A stretch of 39,769 nucleotides of DNA from Seminavis robusta (taxonomy: Eukaryota; Bacillariophyta; Bacillariophyceae; Naviculales; Naviculaceae), in contig CAICTM010001019.1 in assembly GCA_903772945.1 (NCBI GenBank), positions 1-39,769 on the forward strand. The letters are read 5' to 3'. Below are positions 29,702-39,040 of the stretch, piece after piece. Below the pieces are notes generated by a model. That model did no database searches. It had not been told where the DNA came from and saw only the letters and a list, made by a program, of their open reading frames with translations. Position numbers and translations under genes: made by a program. The first letter of the stretch is position 1. Each line of letters opens with the position of its first letter.

Positions 29702-30640
29702 GCCCCAGACATTTGCAGCGTGGTGTGGCCCAGATACCAATCACCAATTGACTCTTTACATCTCATGCTGACAGTACTAGAGTGAATCTTCAGTCTTTGT
29801 CCATTCCACTGAATTGAGTACCCTCCCCACAGATTGGCTTGACTCGCTGTTGAAGTCTGTGGTGGTCTTCAACAGATTGAGTAGCAGCCCTTGAGACAAC
29901 ACACAGCCAGTGTCCACCAGTAACAGCGCCCCATCAACCAACAACACACCTTGATAACACCAACCACCGTCTCTACTGGCTATAGAGTGATTTCTCCATA
30001 TCTCTGTTGAGAATCCTCTATCAGCCTTTGGCTTTGATCCCTTCCTTTTGCAGTTGTGGTAGCTGTACTGGATTGGGACCCAGCCTTCCTTTGAATCAAT
30101 CCTCCTCGCCACCTCTGCGTCACTGCCCTTCTAATAGGTTAAATCCTGGATAGGCCACCGTGCTCCAGGTCACGACGGGAGGATGCACACTCCCATTGTA
30201 AATAGAGCTGTAGGGACCCGCCCCTCATTCATGGGACAGAGGTGAACGGCGGTGAGACTATAGGATAGTGTAGCCGTGCTTCTATGAGGCATATCCTCCT
30301 TCAGTGTTGACGCTTGGTGTGCACCGTGAATCTTCCTACCGTGCAATTCATCAATGGTATACGACTCAGCTATTTGGGCCCTCGGGCTCAACTATTGCCT
30401 GCATAGAAAAAGGTCCTCCGGACCCAATAGATTGTTAACCTAAATAAGTAATTCAGCCCCCAGTGCTGCAGCATTTTCGGAAAAGGTTAGGAATATTTCC
30501 CAAAGCCAAAAAGGTCCACAATTGTCTGGGCCAGGAGCAGCGTGCACTTCATCTATTTTAGTAAGGCATCCTCCCCAACGGGGTTATTATCAGCCACTTT
30601 CTTGAGCCATGATACCTATGAATAAAGTCATAGAAACAAA
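29702..30640. other. Interior of the 2.57-kb element, no firm gene
   Basis: Minus-strand open frames at 30112-29777 (111 codons, with LLVDGALLLVDTGCVLSQG) and 30391-30170 (YTIDELHGRK) have some coding character and may be remnants of the element's own or a nested element's genes. I cannot name a family. Confidence 0.3.
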
Positions 30641-30649
30641 GATTGCAGT

Positions 30650-30812
30650 CAGTACAATACACAAATATGTATGATATACATCATACATATAATACATACG
30701 ATAGATATCATACAACATGTTTTTATGATCAATACATACCATACCATACATACCATACGTATTATACATACGATACATATTACACATATCATACGTACGA
30801 TACAAAGGGTAC
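30650..30812. repeat. AT-rich degenerate 5-bp-period block 2
   Basis: NATAC pentamers in series (catacatataatacatacga and similar). Reading frames across it give Tyr/Thr/His-rich strings that are artefacts. Confidence 0.7.
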
Positions 30813-30869
30813 TTACAGGGTTTCAGTACTGTGATCTACTGGTGAAATGGAAATGTGCTGTTTCTTGAC

Positions 30870-31254
30870 TTCCTTAACTTCCTGGGTGGTGTCCTGCTTT
30901 GTTCACCTTGTTCTATCAGTCCATGAATAGTAGAGAAACAGTGAAAGCATTGTTGAGAGATTTGGGTATGGCATGGAGGGAGGAAATAAGAGAGAGTGAT
31001 GTAACATCAAAGTTCTTTTGCTCATCTGATAAATAGCAACTCTCTCTGACCATTTCACACGCAGGAAGCTGAGTTAATGTACCTGATGGTAGTGGTAGAG
31101 ATGGTGTGATAGCTGAATAACAACAGAAGCAACAATAGCAAGAGCAACAAGAGGAGAGAAGAAGAAGTGTTGATGGTAGTGTTTTTGTTGGTGGTGTCAT
31201 TTAAAATGGCTGTGTCAAGACTGCTGCTAAGGGAGTTCTCATTGATTCCACATT
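30870..31254. other. Right half of the element, no gene seen
   Basis: Purine-rich (gaagcaacaatagcaagagc) stretch near 31125-31170, otherwise featureless. Confidence 0.4.
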
Positions 31255-31375
31255 CGCGTGTATAATGCGTATAATACGTCCGATATGTATGATATGTACA
31301 ATACGTACAATACGTACCATACATGCAATCCGAACGATACGTACGATACATATTATACACATGATACCCTTGAAA
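31255..31375. repeat. AT-rich degenerate 5-bp-period block 3
   Basis: GTATN/NATAC pentamers again (gtacaatacgtacaatacgt), just inside the right terminal inverted repeat. Mirror placement to block 1 suggests that both belong to the element's ends. Confidence 0.7.
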
Positions 31376-31593
31376 CTCAAAACCTTAAGGTGCGTGCTTT
31401 TGGGGGCCTCTCCTCTGATAGGTTACTAAAAATAGTGTCACAGTACGAGTACATGTACATGTACTGTACTTTTGTTTTGCGTCAGTAGCAACATTAAATA
31501 AATGTTGACACTGACGTTACGGAAGCATGTTTAATAAATCGTTTGAAGTCTCTCGTTTATTCAGTTTTACATAGCCAATGTAAAAGCTTTTAA

Positions 31594-32083
31594 GGAGGTA
31601 CCACCCGGTTTTTAGTCATGAGTTGCTTGAAACCCAAAATTACTCGAGAAAATCGCAACAACAACAACAACAAAACGATTTCGATCGCTGTTGTTGGGAC
31701 TGGCTAGTGCTCTTGTTGTACTCAATACTGAGAGTACCTACCATACAGTTAAATCTTCGAAACATACATGTTAAGAAGGAGTGACTTAGTTGGACTGCCG
31801 CTGGGGTCTTGGTCGATTAGTCTCAGAAGCAGCAGACTTAGCTGTCGATTTTCGGCTGTTAACTGCAGCATACCAAGTGTAGATGCTCTAAGCCCCAGCG
31901 GCGGTCTAACTCAAAGGACTTACCTTGTTTGTTATATTCATAGTACTCTTTCTATTGGTCAAAGGCTTAACAAAGGTCTTTATTCTACTCAACTAACCAG
32001 TCCAATTCAGCGATTTTTTGTTGTTGTTGTCGCGATTTTCCCGGTTAATCCCAACTCATGACTAAAAGAGGGTGGTACCTCCT
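31594..32083. mobile_element. 490-bp foldback MITE between TTAA sites
   Basis: The left arm (ggaggtaccaccc, ttttagtcatgagttg, gaaaatcgcaacaacaac) and the right arm (the same blocks inverted, ending ggtacctcct) pair over at least 80 bp. Further inside, cgctggggtctt pairs with aagccccagcg, so nearly the whole element folds into one long imperfect hairpin with its apex near 31840. TTAA lies at 31590-31593 and 32084-32087, flush with the outer ends to within one base. TTAA target duplication is the mark of piggyBac-type transposition, but the ends lack the usual CCC start, so the family is uncertain. Confidence 0.75.
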
Positions 32084-32087
32084 TTAA

Positions 32088-32901
32088 AAAAAATAAAAGC
32101 AACCCTTTTGTAGTCGGACATTTACTGTACCGGTACGTTCGTCCCTCTGTAGTGAAGTACTAGTCAGAAATCCTACACGTATTTCTGAGTTCACGGAAGC
32201 ACTTTTAACTCTTTTTCAGGCCTCTATCACTCGGCATCTCACATCACTCACATCACTCACATCACTCACGTCACCAGTCACCAGGCACCCGGCTGTCACC
32301 AGAGCTCACCAGTCATGCGCAGTCATCGAGCAAATTTCCCCCCCCCCCCTCTCTACGCACATGTATTATGTACTACATGTAGCTAGCTAGTACTAGTACC
32401 TGTACAGTACTGGTACCGGGCTGAACTGGAGTCCATAGTGGTGGCTTGTGGCTTCCTCATCGGGACACGTTAGGTCTCATTCGAGAAGCACTTACTTGTT
32501 TTAAAGGGTTTTTTCGCGAGCACAGGACCTGCGCCTTCCGCCCCTTCCGCCACCCGCCACCCACCACCCCCACGCCTTCCTAAAAGCTAGAACTGCTGGT
32601 GGCCCATCCGCGAGAGAGAGGGAGAGAGAGAGAGAGAGAGTACAGATTGAGCAGCTTATTATCGGCTCATTAGCCACACATCGAAAGCGTTCCCACCAGA
32701 TATTTCCCTCCTCGTGTTCATTTTTTGCTTTGCGACCATCCGACTATACCACCAACACCATTCTTTCATTCTCGCTCCCGTTCCCCTTGATAGGCCGGCC
32801 CATCATCCTCCAAGAGACAGAGCATTGAACGTCGCTGACCGGTTCTTTCATACAAAACAGAAGACCATCAGCTGTCGCCACTCTTGAAGCAATTCGTGAA
32901 G
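32088..32901 (+). promoter_or_regulatory. Upstream region and leader of LRR paralog B with simple repeats
   Basis: It holds a (TCACTCACA)-type repeat (about 32238-32275), a poly-C tract (about 32339-32349), a GTAGCTAGCTAG/TACTAGTACC palindromic patch (about 32379-32420) and a (GA)n tract (about 32613-32640). The GA tract and the following A/C-rich leader are plausible promoter-proximal elements. No ORF here is supported. Confidence 0.4.
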
Positions 32902-34728
32902 ATGACACCCACAAACCAAAAACAAGATTCCCAGCCAAATGGCGACCCACCACAAGCCACGGAGGACACTCTGCAGCCCGCACCAGATCATCACGACCAT
33001 GAAGACACGAACGATCAAGGAGATAACGACAGTGTGAACCCCTTGGGTGGTCATTCCTCCCATCATGTTCTGGTTTGGCAGAGAGTCTCTGGGGCAACCG
33101 CACTCGATGTGGGTGAAATGAAAGAGAGTCCACCAATGGACGACTCGAAAGGTGCAAACAGCAAGACCGAAACCCAGAAGAGTGCTGCAGGTTCTACCGT
33201 AACACTCGAAAAACATCAAAAGGCATTGCTAGTCGGCCCCTCTCGGATTGCCATGCCTGAACAACAAGTCGATGAACTGAAGGAAGATAACACTACAACA
33301 TCATCTTCGACCCATCATCCAGGTATCACGGAAGCAGCTGAAAACCAATCATACAACATGGAACGGTTCCCAACATTGGAACGCTACTCATATCCCTATG
33401 GGCCCGAGGTGGGAGCATTTGCTGTGCCAGGAATCTATGGGTCGACAAGCGATATCGAGACAGCTTCGGAAAACGAACCCGTTCCTGCCGAAAATAGTTC
33501 TCTGGGGGTCATTGATGGTGCTGTGGTCGTCGACGAACAAGACGAAAGAGAAGCGCATGAGATGGATGGCAACGATGCAACTACTACTGAAGAAGTCATT
33601 GAAGGCCAACTCATGAAAGATAACCGCAGAAACCAAACACACCCTGGTCAAGCCAAAGCATATGTTATATTGGTGCTCTTTGCCATTCTTGTTGGAGTGG
33701 CAGTCATCTTGCTCGTTGTACACTTACCCAGCGACTCTGCCAGCAGCCAGAATGACACCAACGCCAATGCTGTCGTTCCCAAGAATACTACCGCCTCGCC
33801 ATCAATCGTCTACCCCCCATTCCAAGAAGGCTTGAATAAACGTTTGCAGCGTGCATTCGAAGACCCTATGAGCCCCTATGCCAAGGCCAACTCATGGGTT
33901 TGGGAAGATCCGAACCTAGAGTCCTACTCACGGGAGAGGCAGTTGCAACGCTTCTACATGTCATCCTTCTTCTACTTTACAGGGGGTCAAAATTGGACAA
34001 GAAATGATAACTGGCTTAGCTATGATACTTCGGAATGCAATTGGTACACTGCCCATTATGCCCCTGAATCAGTCTGTGATGAGGGAGGCGATGTTGTTGT
34101 GTTCAACATGACCTCCAACAATTTGCAAGGTGACTTGACGGAAGCATCAGACTTTCTTCATACCCCACGCGTCTTTGATGTCTCCAACAACAACTTGAGT
34201 GGCTCTTCTCCATCCATGACAAGCTCCTCTATCAACCTGGAAGTGTTTGACGTCTCCAACAACAAGTTCACAGGGGTTTTCCATGGTGGTGGAATGTTTG
34301 TAGCATTCAAACTTCGGGTGATCAAAACAGATGGGAACCAGTTCTTTGGTGGGGGTGGTGGCTTGGTGTGTCAAGTGGTACCCCTGCTTGAGGTGTTTAA
34401 TAATTCTGGGAACTTGTACAACAATGCCATAGCACCAACAATGGGTGCCTGCAAGAGCTTGGTGCATTATTCCTCCAAATGTGATCATGTGGGGCCTATT
34501 CCATCGGAGCTTGGACTGCTCTCCAGTCTACAAAGTTTTGACATTGAAGGAAACAGCCGCATGACAGGAACAATACCCTCCGAGTTGGGTTTGCTGACAA
34601 GCTTGTCTTCCTTGGATCTTGCTGGAACTTCCATTACAGGACCCATTCCACTGTCCCTCTGTGACAGAGCAGTGGATGGGACTCTGCAAATCAAAGCCAA
34701 CTGCAGTCTGGTACAGTGCTGCAAATAA
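32902..34728 (+). CDS. Single-pass LRR protein, paralog B (608 aa, no intron)
   Basis: Same architecture as 14629-16447: a disordered hydrophilic N-terminal part (1-250), a membrane segment (about 253-274, AYVILVLFAILVGVAVILLV), then an ectodomain with the cap FTGGQNWTRNDNWLSY, irregular LRRs, NNSGN, HYSSKCDHVGPIPSELG, and a Cys-rich end (SLCDRAVDG...CSLVQCCK). The two proteins share LGVIDGAVVVDE (201-212 here) and EVIEGQLMKD (231-240), just inside the membrane. I choose the ATG at 32902; the frame is open six codons further up but without an ATG. No kinase is attached, so signalling would need a partner. Likely plasma membrane, ectodomain outside; ligand unknown. Confidence 0.87.
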   Translation: MTPTNQKQDSQPNGDPPQATEDTLQPAPDHHDHEDTNDQGDNDSVNPLGGHSSHHVLVWQRVSGATALDVGEMKESPPMDDSKGANSKTETQKSAAGSTVTLEKHQKALLVGPSRIAMPEQQVDELKEDNTTTSSSTHHPGITEAAENQSYNMERFPTLERYSYPYGPEVGAFAVPGIYGSTSDIETASENEPVPAENSSLGVIDGAVVVDEQDEREAHEMDGNDATTTEEVIEGQLMKDNRRNQTHPGQAKAYVILVLFAILVGVAVILLVVHLPSDSASSQNDTNANAVVPKNTTASPSIVYPPFQEGLNKRLQRAFEDPMSPYAKANSWVWEDPNLESYSRERQLQRFYMSSFFYFTGGQNWTRNDNWLSYDTSECNWYTAHYAPESVCDEGGDVVVFNMTSNNLQGDLTEASDFLHTPRVFDVSNNNLSGSSPSMTSSSINLEVFDVSNNKFTGVFHGGGMFVAFKLRVIKTDGNQFFGGGGGLVCQVVPLLEVFNNSGNLYNNAIAPTMGACKSLVHYSSKCDHVGPIPSELGLLSSLQSFDIEGNSRMTGTIPSELGLLTSLSSLDLAGTSITGPIPLSLCDRAVDGTLQIKANCSLVQCCK

Positions 34729-35152
34729 ACTTATCTCAGGCACGAGGCCTTGCTTTTCTGTTGCACGTGAGAGCTGGATGGTTCTGGAGTTCAATCCAGC
34801 AACAATAGCAGCGGGCTGGCCTGGCTGAATGGTAGAGTCGTAGGTATCATACATTCTATGCTTCTGACAGCTAGCTAGCTAGCTAACTACCGGTACAATA
34901 GGAATCATGTTCAAACAAGGGCTTTGCTCCGCTAGCTACTACAAGCTAGCTATCCGGACAGCCATTTGGGGGCTGGATTGGCCACAGAGAACGTGATGGA
35001 CTGGCGAGGTGTGCGTCTTCGCTTGAGACAGAGCGAAACGTGACACCAAAAAGGCATCGATTGATGAATCGAATCGTGATAGAAGAGCCACTTCCCTCCG
35101 CCCTCCTTCTTTAATTGTTGCTTGGATAACAGCAAGACGACAATAGACGACC
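34729..35152. other. Intergenic between two leucine-rich genes
   Basis: 424 bp with an (AGCT)-type run near 34870-34890. No ORF is supported. It probably holds the terminator of the upstream gene and the promoter of the next. Confidence 0.5.
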
Positions 35153-36670
35153 ATGACAAGCAACACTCCAACGACGGCGGCGGACTTGGATATCGCTCGG
35201 GAGAACCAGGAAGTCCACATTCGGATTGTGCTGAGTTCGGAAGATGTGGATCAGATTCAAAGTATCGTGGAAAATCTGGAGAAATGGCAAGACCCGGCCG
35301 TGCGTACCATTACGCTGGTGGGATCCAACAAAGAAGACGACGATGGCCAATTCCGCCATTCCCCCGATCTTCGGGGCCTACTTGCAGCTATTGGCAATGT
35401 CATGACGAGTGTGGTGCATTTGAAATTCGAAAACATTTCCGTGGATGGTTGGACGATACCGGCGGAGCTCTTGACGGCGTTGTTCCGTAAAACATCGACT
35501 CGACTCGAGACGCTCGAGTGCACCGCGCTGCAAATAGAAGGTACCAAGATGGAAATGTTGGAATTGGAATCTACTGTGGCAGGACTCGTGTGTCTGCGCA
35601 GTTGCTGTTTTATCAACAATTTCATTTTGTGGTTGGGAAAGGAAATGCATCCCTTGGATGGAATGCTCCAGGCGCTCAGCAAGCTACCCCTCTTGTTGGG
35701 GGTATATCTGGATATTGACTACTTTAATGATTCCGGAGGACACGCCAGTCAATTGTCGTCCTCTGCGGCACTCAGTCCTCTCTTGGGTTCCACCAACATT
35801 CAAGAACTCATTCTCAGCAAGTTTCTACCGTCACATCCCGCCTTGCAAGAGATTGGACAACACCTCAAGACCAAAAACTATCTGCAAAATCTCACAATCT
35901 ACTTTACACTCCCTCCAAATGACGAATGGAACAATCTACCCACCCTTGAATCCTCTCTCGAATGCCTCTCGTCCGCACTATTGGTCAATACCAGCCTCCA
36001 AGAACTCAAACTACACTTGGGACACGAAGGAAAGTGTCCCAAATTAGACTCCTTCTTGGTACAGACCGCAAAGGCACTGGAAACGAACACGGCATCGGCG
36101 CTTGCAGAACTAGAGGTGATTGCTCCGTGTACGTACGGCGCCTGTGTCGAAGAAGCCTTTGTGACTACCCTACGCACCAACTATTCTCTTCAAAAGTTGG
36201 AATGCTTTACCACTTCGGAAGATACCAGCAAGTACATTAGTTTGGATGCCGGACATCGCACCGAAATGGAACTCTATTTGCGCCTCAACGAACAAGGACG
36301 AAAGGAACTCATGACGAACAACACCCGCGATACATGGACTGTTGCTCTGGCCAAGCATTCGCACGATTTGGATGCCCTCTTTTACTACCTCCATTGCAAT
36401 CCGTGGCTCATGACGCCGGGGGCGGAACGGCCCAAGACAACAACCTACTGCGACGAAAGCGACGTCGTCAAGAAGATGAAGAAGAATCGCGTAGAGGATG
36501 TTTTGGTGGAAGAGATTCAACGATTACGACAAGAGAATGCCACCCTCAAAGCCAGTCAACAAAAGAGACGTCGATTCTTGCGCGATGCCGCGGCCATTGT
36601 GGCAAATGTCGCCTTTCTGTGGGTAGCCACGGCAAGAACGACGTTCGGGAGTAAGAAGAAGGTGCAATAA
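35153..36670 (+). CDS. Leucine-rich RNI-like protein with C-terminal tail anchor (505 aa)
   Basis: Intact single-exon frame. Irregular leucine-rich repeats fill about residues 30-360, for example SVVHLKFENISVDGW, TNIQELILSKFLP and TSLQELKLHLG, the pattern of ribonuclease-inhibitor-type LRR proteins common in diatoms. A short coiled coil (about 446-474, VEDVLVEEIQRLRQENATLK) is followed by a basic KRRR and one hydrophobic segment (about 477-495) close to the C-terminus. That suggests a tail-anchored protein with the LRR domain in the cytosol. No kinase, NB-ARC or F-box is visible. It sits 424 bp after LRR paralog B on the same strand, but its fold type is different. Role unknown; probably a protein-binding scaffold. 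Confidence 0.82.
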   Translation: MTSNTPTTAADLDIARENQEVHIRIVLSSEDVDQIQSIVENLEKWQDPAVRTITLVGSNKEDDDGQFRHSPDLRGLLAAIGNVMTSVVHLKFENISVDGWTIPAELLTALFRKTSTRLETLECTALQIEGTKMEMLELESTVAGLVCLRSCCFINNFILWLGKEMHPLDGMLQALSKLPLLLGVYLDIDYFNDSGGHASQLSSSAALSPLLGSTNIQELILSKFLPSHPALQEIGQHLKTKNYLQNLTIYFTLPPNDEWNNLPTLESSLECLSSALLVNTSLQELKLHLGHEGKCPKLDSFLVQTAKALETNTASALAELEVIAPCTYGACVEEAFVTTLRTNYSLQKLECFTTSEDTSKYISLDAGHRTEMELYLRLNEQGRKELMTNNTRDTWTVALAKHSHDLDALFYYLHCNPWLMTPGAERPKTTTYCDESDVVKKMKKNRVEDVLVEEIQRLRQENATLKASQQKRRRFLRDAAAIVANVAFLWVATARTTFGSKKKVQ

Positions 36671-37016
36671 TTCTCGAATCGAAATCGGAATTAGTTGCAT
36701 GTAGGTCTAGTAGTTTAGATGCTTTCGTTGATGCTATAGAGTAATTATTAGCTATTCAAACCGCTAGGTTATGATAACGTTTTCGTGTGTGTTTCTCGGG
36801 ATGCCCCTATCAGGTTTGCCCTACCGTGCGTGGAAAGAGGCGCCTTAAAGTTAGACCCTCCCTTTCGCTGGGCCGGTCTCATAGAAGAGCACTTCAATCT
36901 AGGATCCTCTAGCTTCGTGTGTTGGTGGGTCGGAAATATCGCCCATAACGCCGCCATCACGCAGGTCATTCGTTTCGTTTCATTTCAGATCGTGTTCAGC
37001 GGTTGTTGCTTTGACT
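36671..37016. other. Convergent intergenic region, no gene seen
   Basis: A long plus-strand frame (36785-37849) starts here but overlies the sulfotransferase in antisense and has no family features. Confidence 0.5.
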
Positions 37017-38551
37017 TCAAGCGTTTTGCCACTTTGACTGCAAGCGCTTTGCCACCACTTGATCAATGCAGGCTTCAATATCGGCTTGAGGGTACCGATC
37101 TCCATTGGCATTCTTGTTTCCTGGCTTTAGTCTTCTCGCTGAATAGTCCCCATTGTGCGAACAAGGAAAGACGACTTGTTGGGAACAAGTTTGCATCACG
37201 GCTTCTTGGAGTTGGTGAAATTCCTCCAACGCCGTTTGGAAGCGTGACAATCCCAATTTCTCAATGGTTTGATCGAGACTTGCCTGAGCGGCACCCCACA
37301 ATAGATAATCTCCATAGTTCTGGGCCAACCATTGCGGGGATGAAAAGTAGTTTTTCAAAAACGGCACCAACACCGAGTCGGACTGTTCCCCCGAGAGTTT
37401 GGGGGAGGCACCAATTCAATACATCCAGCAATCCGATCGTAGAGATAACTCCCTCCCACGTGCAGCGGCATGCTGAGAATGTCGGCCGTCTCCAACCCAA
37501 GAAGCAATTGGAGTGCCACAAGAGATTCGTCCAAGCGCTCCTGAACCAGAAAAAAGTCGTATTCCTGCAGAGCCTGTTCAATGTACCCGTGCACTTGGTC
37601 CGGATCTTGAACTTGAAAGGGTTGATTGGGTTTCCACGCCGATTGTGGAGGAATCACTGGAAAGCTCACATAATTGAGTTGAAATCCACCTTGTCCATTG
37701 CTAATGACACCCGTTTCGGTTTCCGTCCATCGGGTCAATGCCTGTTCCAACAAGGCCACATCAATCCCCTGAGATGTGAATTGTCTGGTGGAGAGTGTCC
37801 ACCAAATGCGACTGAGTGCTCGTTGGCACTGGATCTCGCAAGGATGTGAGCAAGACGCTGTGAAACTGATGTCGATGACCATACCACGCGGCAGGATCGC
37901 CCTGTATGTGGTGTCCTCGCAAATGGCACGTTCTACCAGTTCGAGCACGGACTCTGGCAATGGTTCGTTTGAGAATTCGATTAATGCTCTGCGACGCCGT
38001 TTTGGGTGTCTTGACAAAAAAGAGTCCTTGGTTTTGCGTATTGTTGCGGGGTTGCTGCAAGTATTTTTCGGGAGGATTGGCAGGACGTGGTCGACACCAC
38101 CAATGGTTGTTGGTGTTGCCTTTTTTTGTTGTTGTTTCTTTGACTTGAAAGCGCTCGACCTACGGAATCGACCCATTTGGCACCGGTAGCAGCATACCCT
38201 CTCTGTGTCAACGGGTGCCTGTAAAATTCACAACTGCAGGGACATACGTGTGGCCGGTCCGTTGTTCAATCTCTTTCAGGTAGTCTGGATTGCTGTTCGT
38301 TTTCTCATGGTGCTGCTGCTGATAGCGGTCATCATTGGCCATTAGAGATGACCAGATAATGTCACATAGAAACAAGCAATGGCCACTGAAACAAGGAATG
38401 TCACGACGAGGACGTTCCAAAGCAGAAGAGGCAGAACCAAGACTACTAGTATTTCGAGGCTTCCCTGGAGACTTTGCGAGGACTGATTCTCATGGTGGGT
38501 ATACGTAGAAACCTGTCTTCTGAAGTGATTGCGCAGTAACAAACTAATCAA
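37017..38551 (-). pseudogene. Golgi-type sulfotransferase, frame-disrupted
   Basis: Would transfer sulfate from PAPS to a carbohydrate in the Golgi. Pieces in order on the minus strand: an N-terminal frame from 38551 with a hydrophobic segment (ILVVLVLPLLLWNVLVVTFL), fitting a type II anchor; a stem-like piece (EIEQRTGHTY) in another frame; FVKTPKTASQSINRIL, the 5'-phosphosulfate-binding loop; LLTSLRDP, the 3'-phosphate-binding site (both in the frame of 38060); then, after a frame change near 37830, ALSRIWWTLSTRQF and FFLVQERLDESLV. After another change in a CCCCC tract near 37405 comes NYGDYLLWGAA and SLDQTIEKLG to the stop at 37017. The overall order matches the galactose-3-O-sulfotransferase/2-O-sulfotransferase type. 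At least three frame changes and a TGA in the stem region: a pseudogene, or a gene with sequence errors. Confidence 0.72.
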
Positions 38552-39040
38552 TCAATCTTCGATCCTTGGGTTCACTGCACTACGGTAGCTAAAATCTATA
38601 CTTTTGACTCCATCTTGCTCAACAAACAATACTACAAAAACCTGTTCCCTTCAATATATATTTCCTTCCCTGTAAAGCGTTGCACTTGGCATCCCATTGC
38701 CACTCCAACAGTTTGGGGTTTTGGGGTTGTCACTGTGAGAAAAGAGTGAGCGGGAAACAAATTGAAATCGCGTGTGTCATTGGCGGGAGAATGTGGCTGG
38801 CTCTGAGCCTTATTTTAACCCCAGATGACAGTATAATCGCGCATTTGGTCCTAGTTGCCATCCGCTCGCTTCGACCACTCGATCTTGGTTCTTGAACAGA
38901 AGCAGAGAAGTTTCTATCACAGCTGTTTGTTGGATCTGTTCGTCCTCTTTGCTGCACTCTCTTCTGTTGCCCTCTTCCCATCCTTTCAGCATCGGCTATG
39001 CTAGAGGTATATAGAAGAGAGAGAGAAGAGACATTAGACC
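38552..39040. promoter_or_regulatory. Divergent region between the sulfotransferase remnant and the next gene
   Basis: 489 bp with no supported ORF. A (GA)n-rich tract, gaagagagagagaagagaca, lies just before the ATG at 39041, similar to the GA tract upstream of LRR paralog B. Confidence 0.4.

Larger units (their letters stand above)
28839..31412. mobile_element. 2.57-kb DNA transposon with 27-bp terminal inverted repeats
   Basis: The left end, gagaagcccccaaaagcacg (28839-28865 in full), matches the reverse complement of 31386-31412 with one mismatch in 27 bp. Inside are a small amber-interrupted ORF (29117-29701) and three AT-rich blocks with 5-bp period, one near each end and one internal. 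The ORF is too small for a full transposase, so the copy is probably non-autonomous or decayed. tctgata occurs just outside both ends, but not flush with the repeats, so the target-site duplication is unclear. The superfamily is unassigned; a MULE-like element is one option. Confidence 0.7.

Noticed and set aside
29777..30112. Minus-strand ORF as a piggyBac-type transposase
   Set aside because: Some resemblance in LLVDTGCVLS, but no DDD pattern or Cys-rich tail could be found.
30590..30868. Tyr/Thr/His-rich ORFs
   Set aside because: Product of the 5-bp-period AT-rich repeat, open by chance in several frames.
34770..34805. gttcaatcc resembling a tRNA B box
   Set aside because: No A box at proper distance and no cloverleaf could be drawn.
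36785..37849. Plus-strand ORF of 354 codons
   Set aside because: It lies antisense to the sulfotransferase remnant, whose motifs are unmistakable; the plus frame has no family features and uneven composition.
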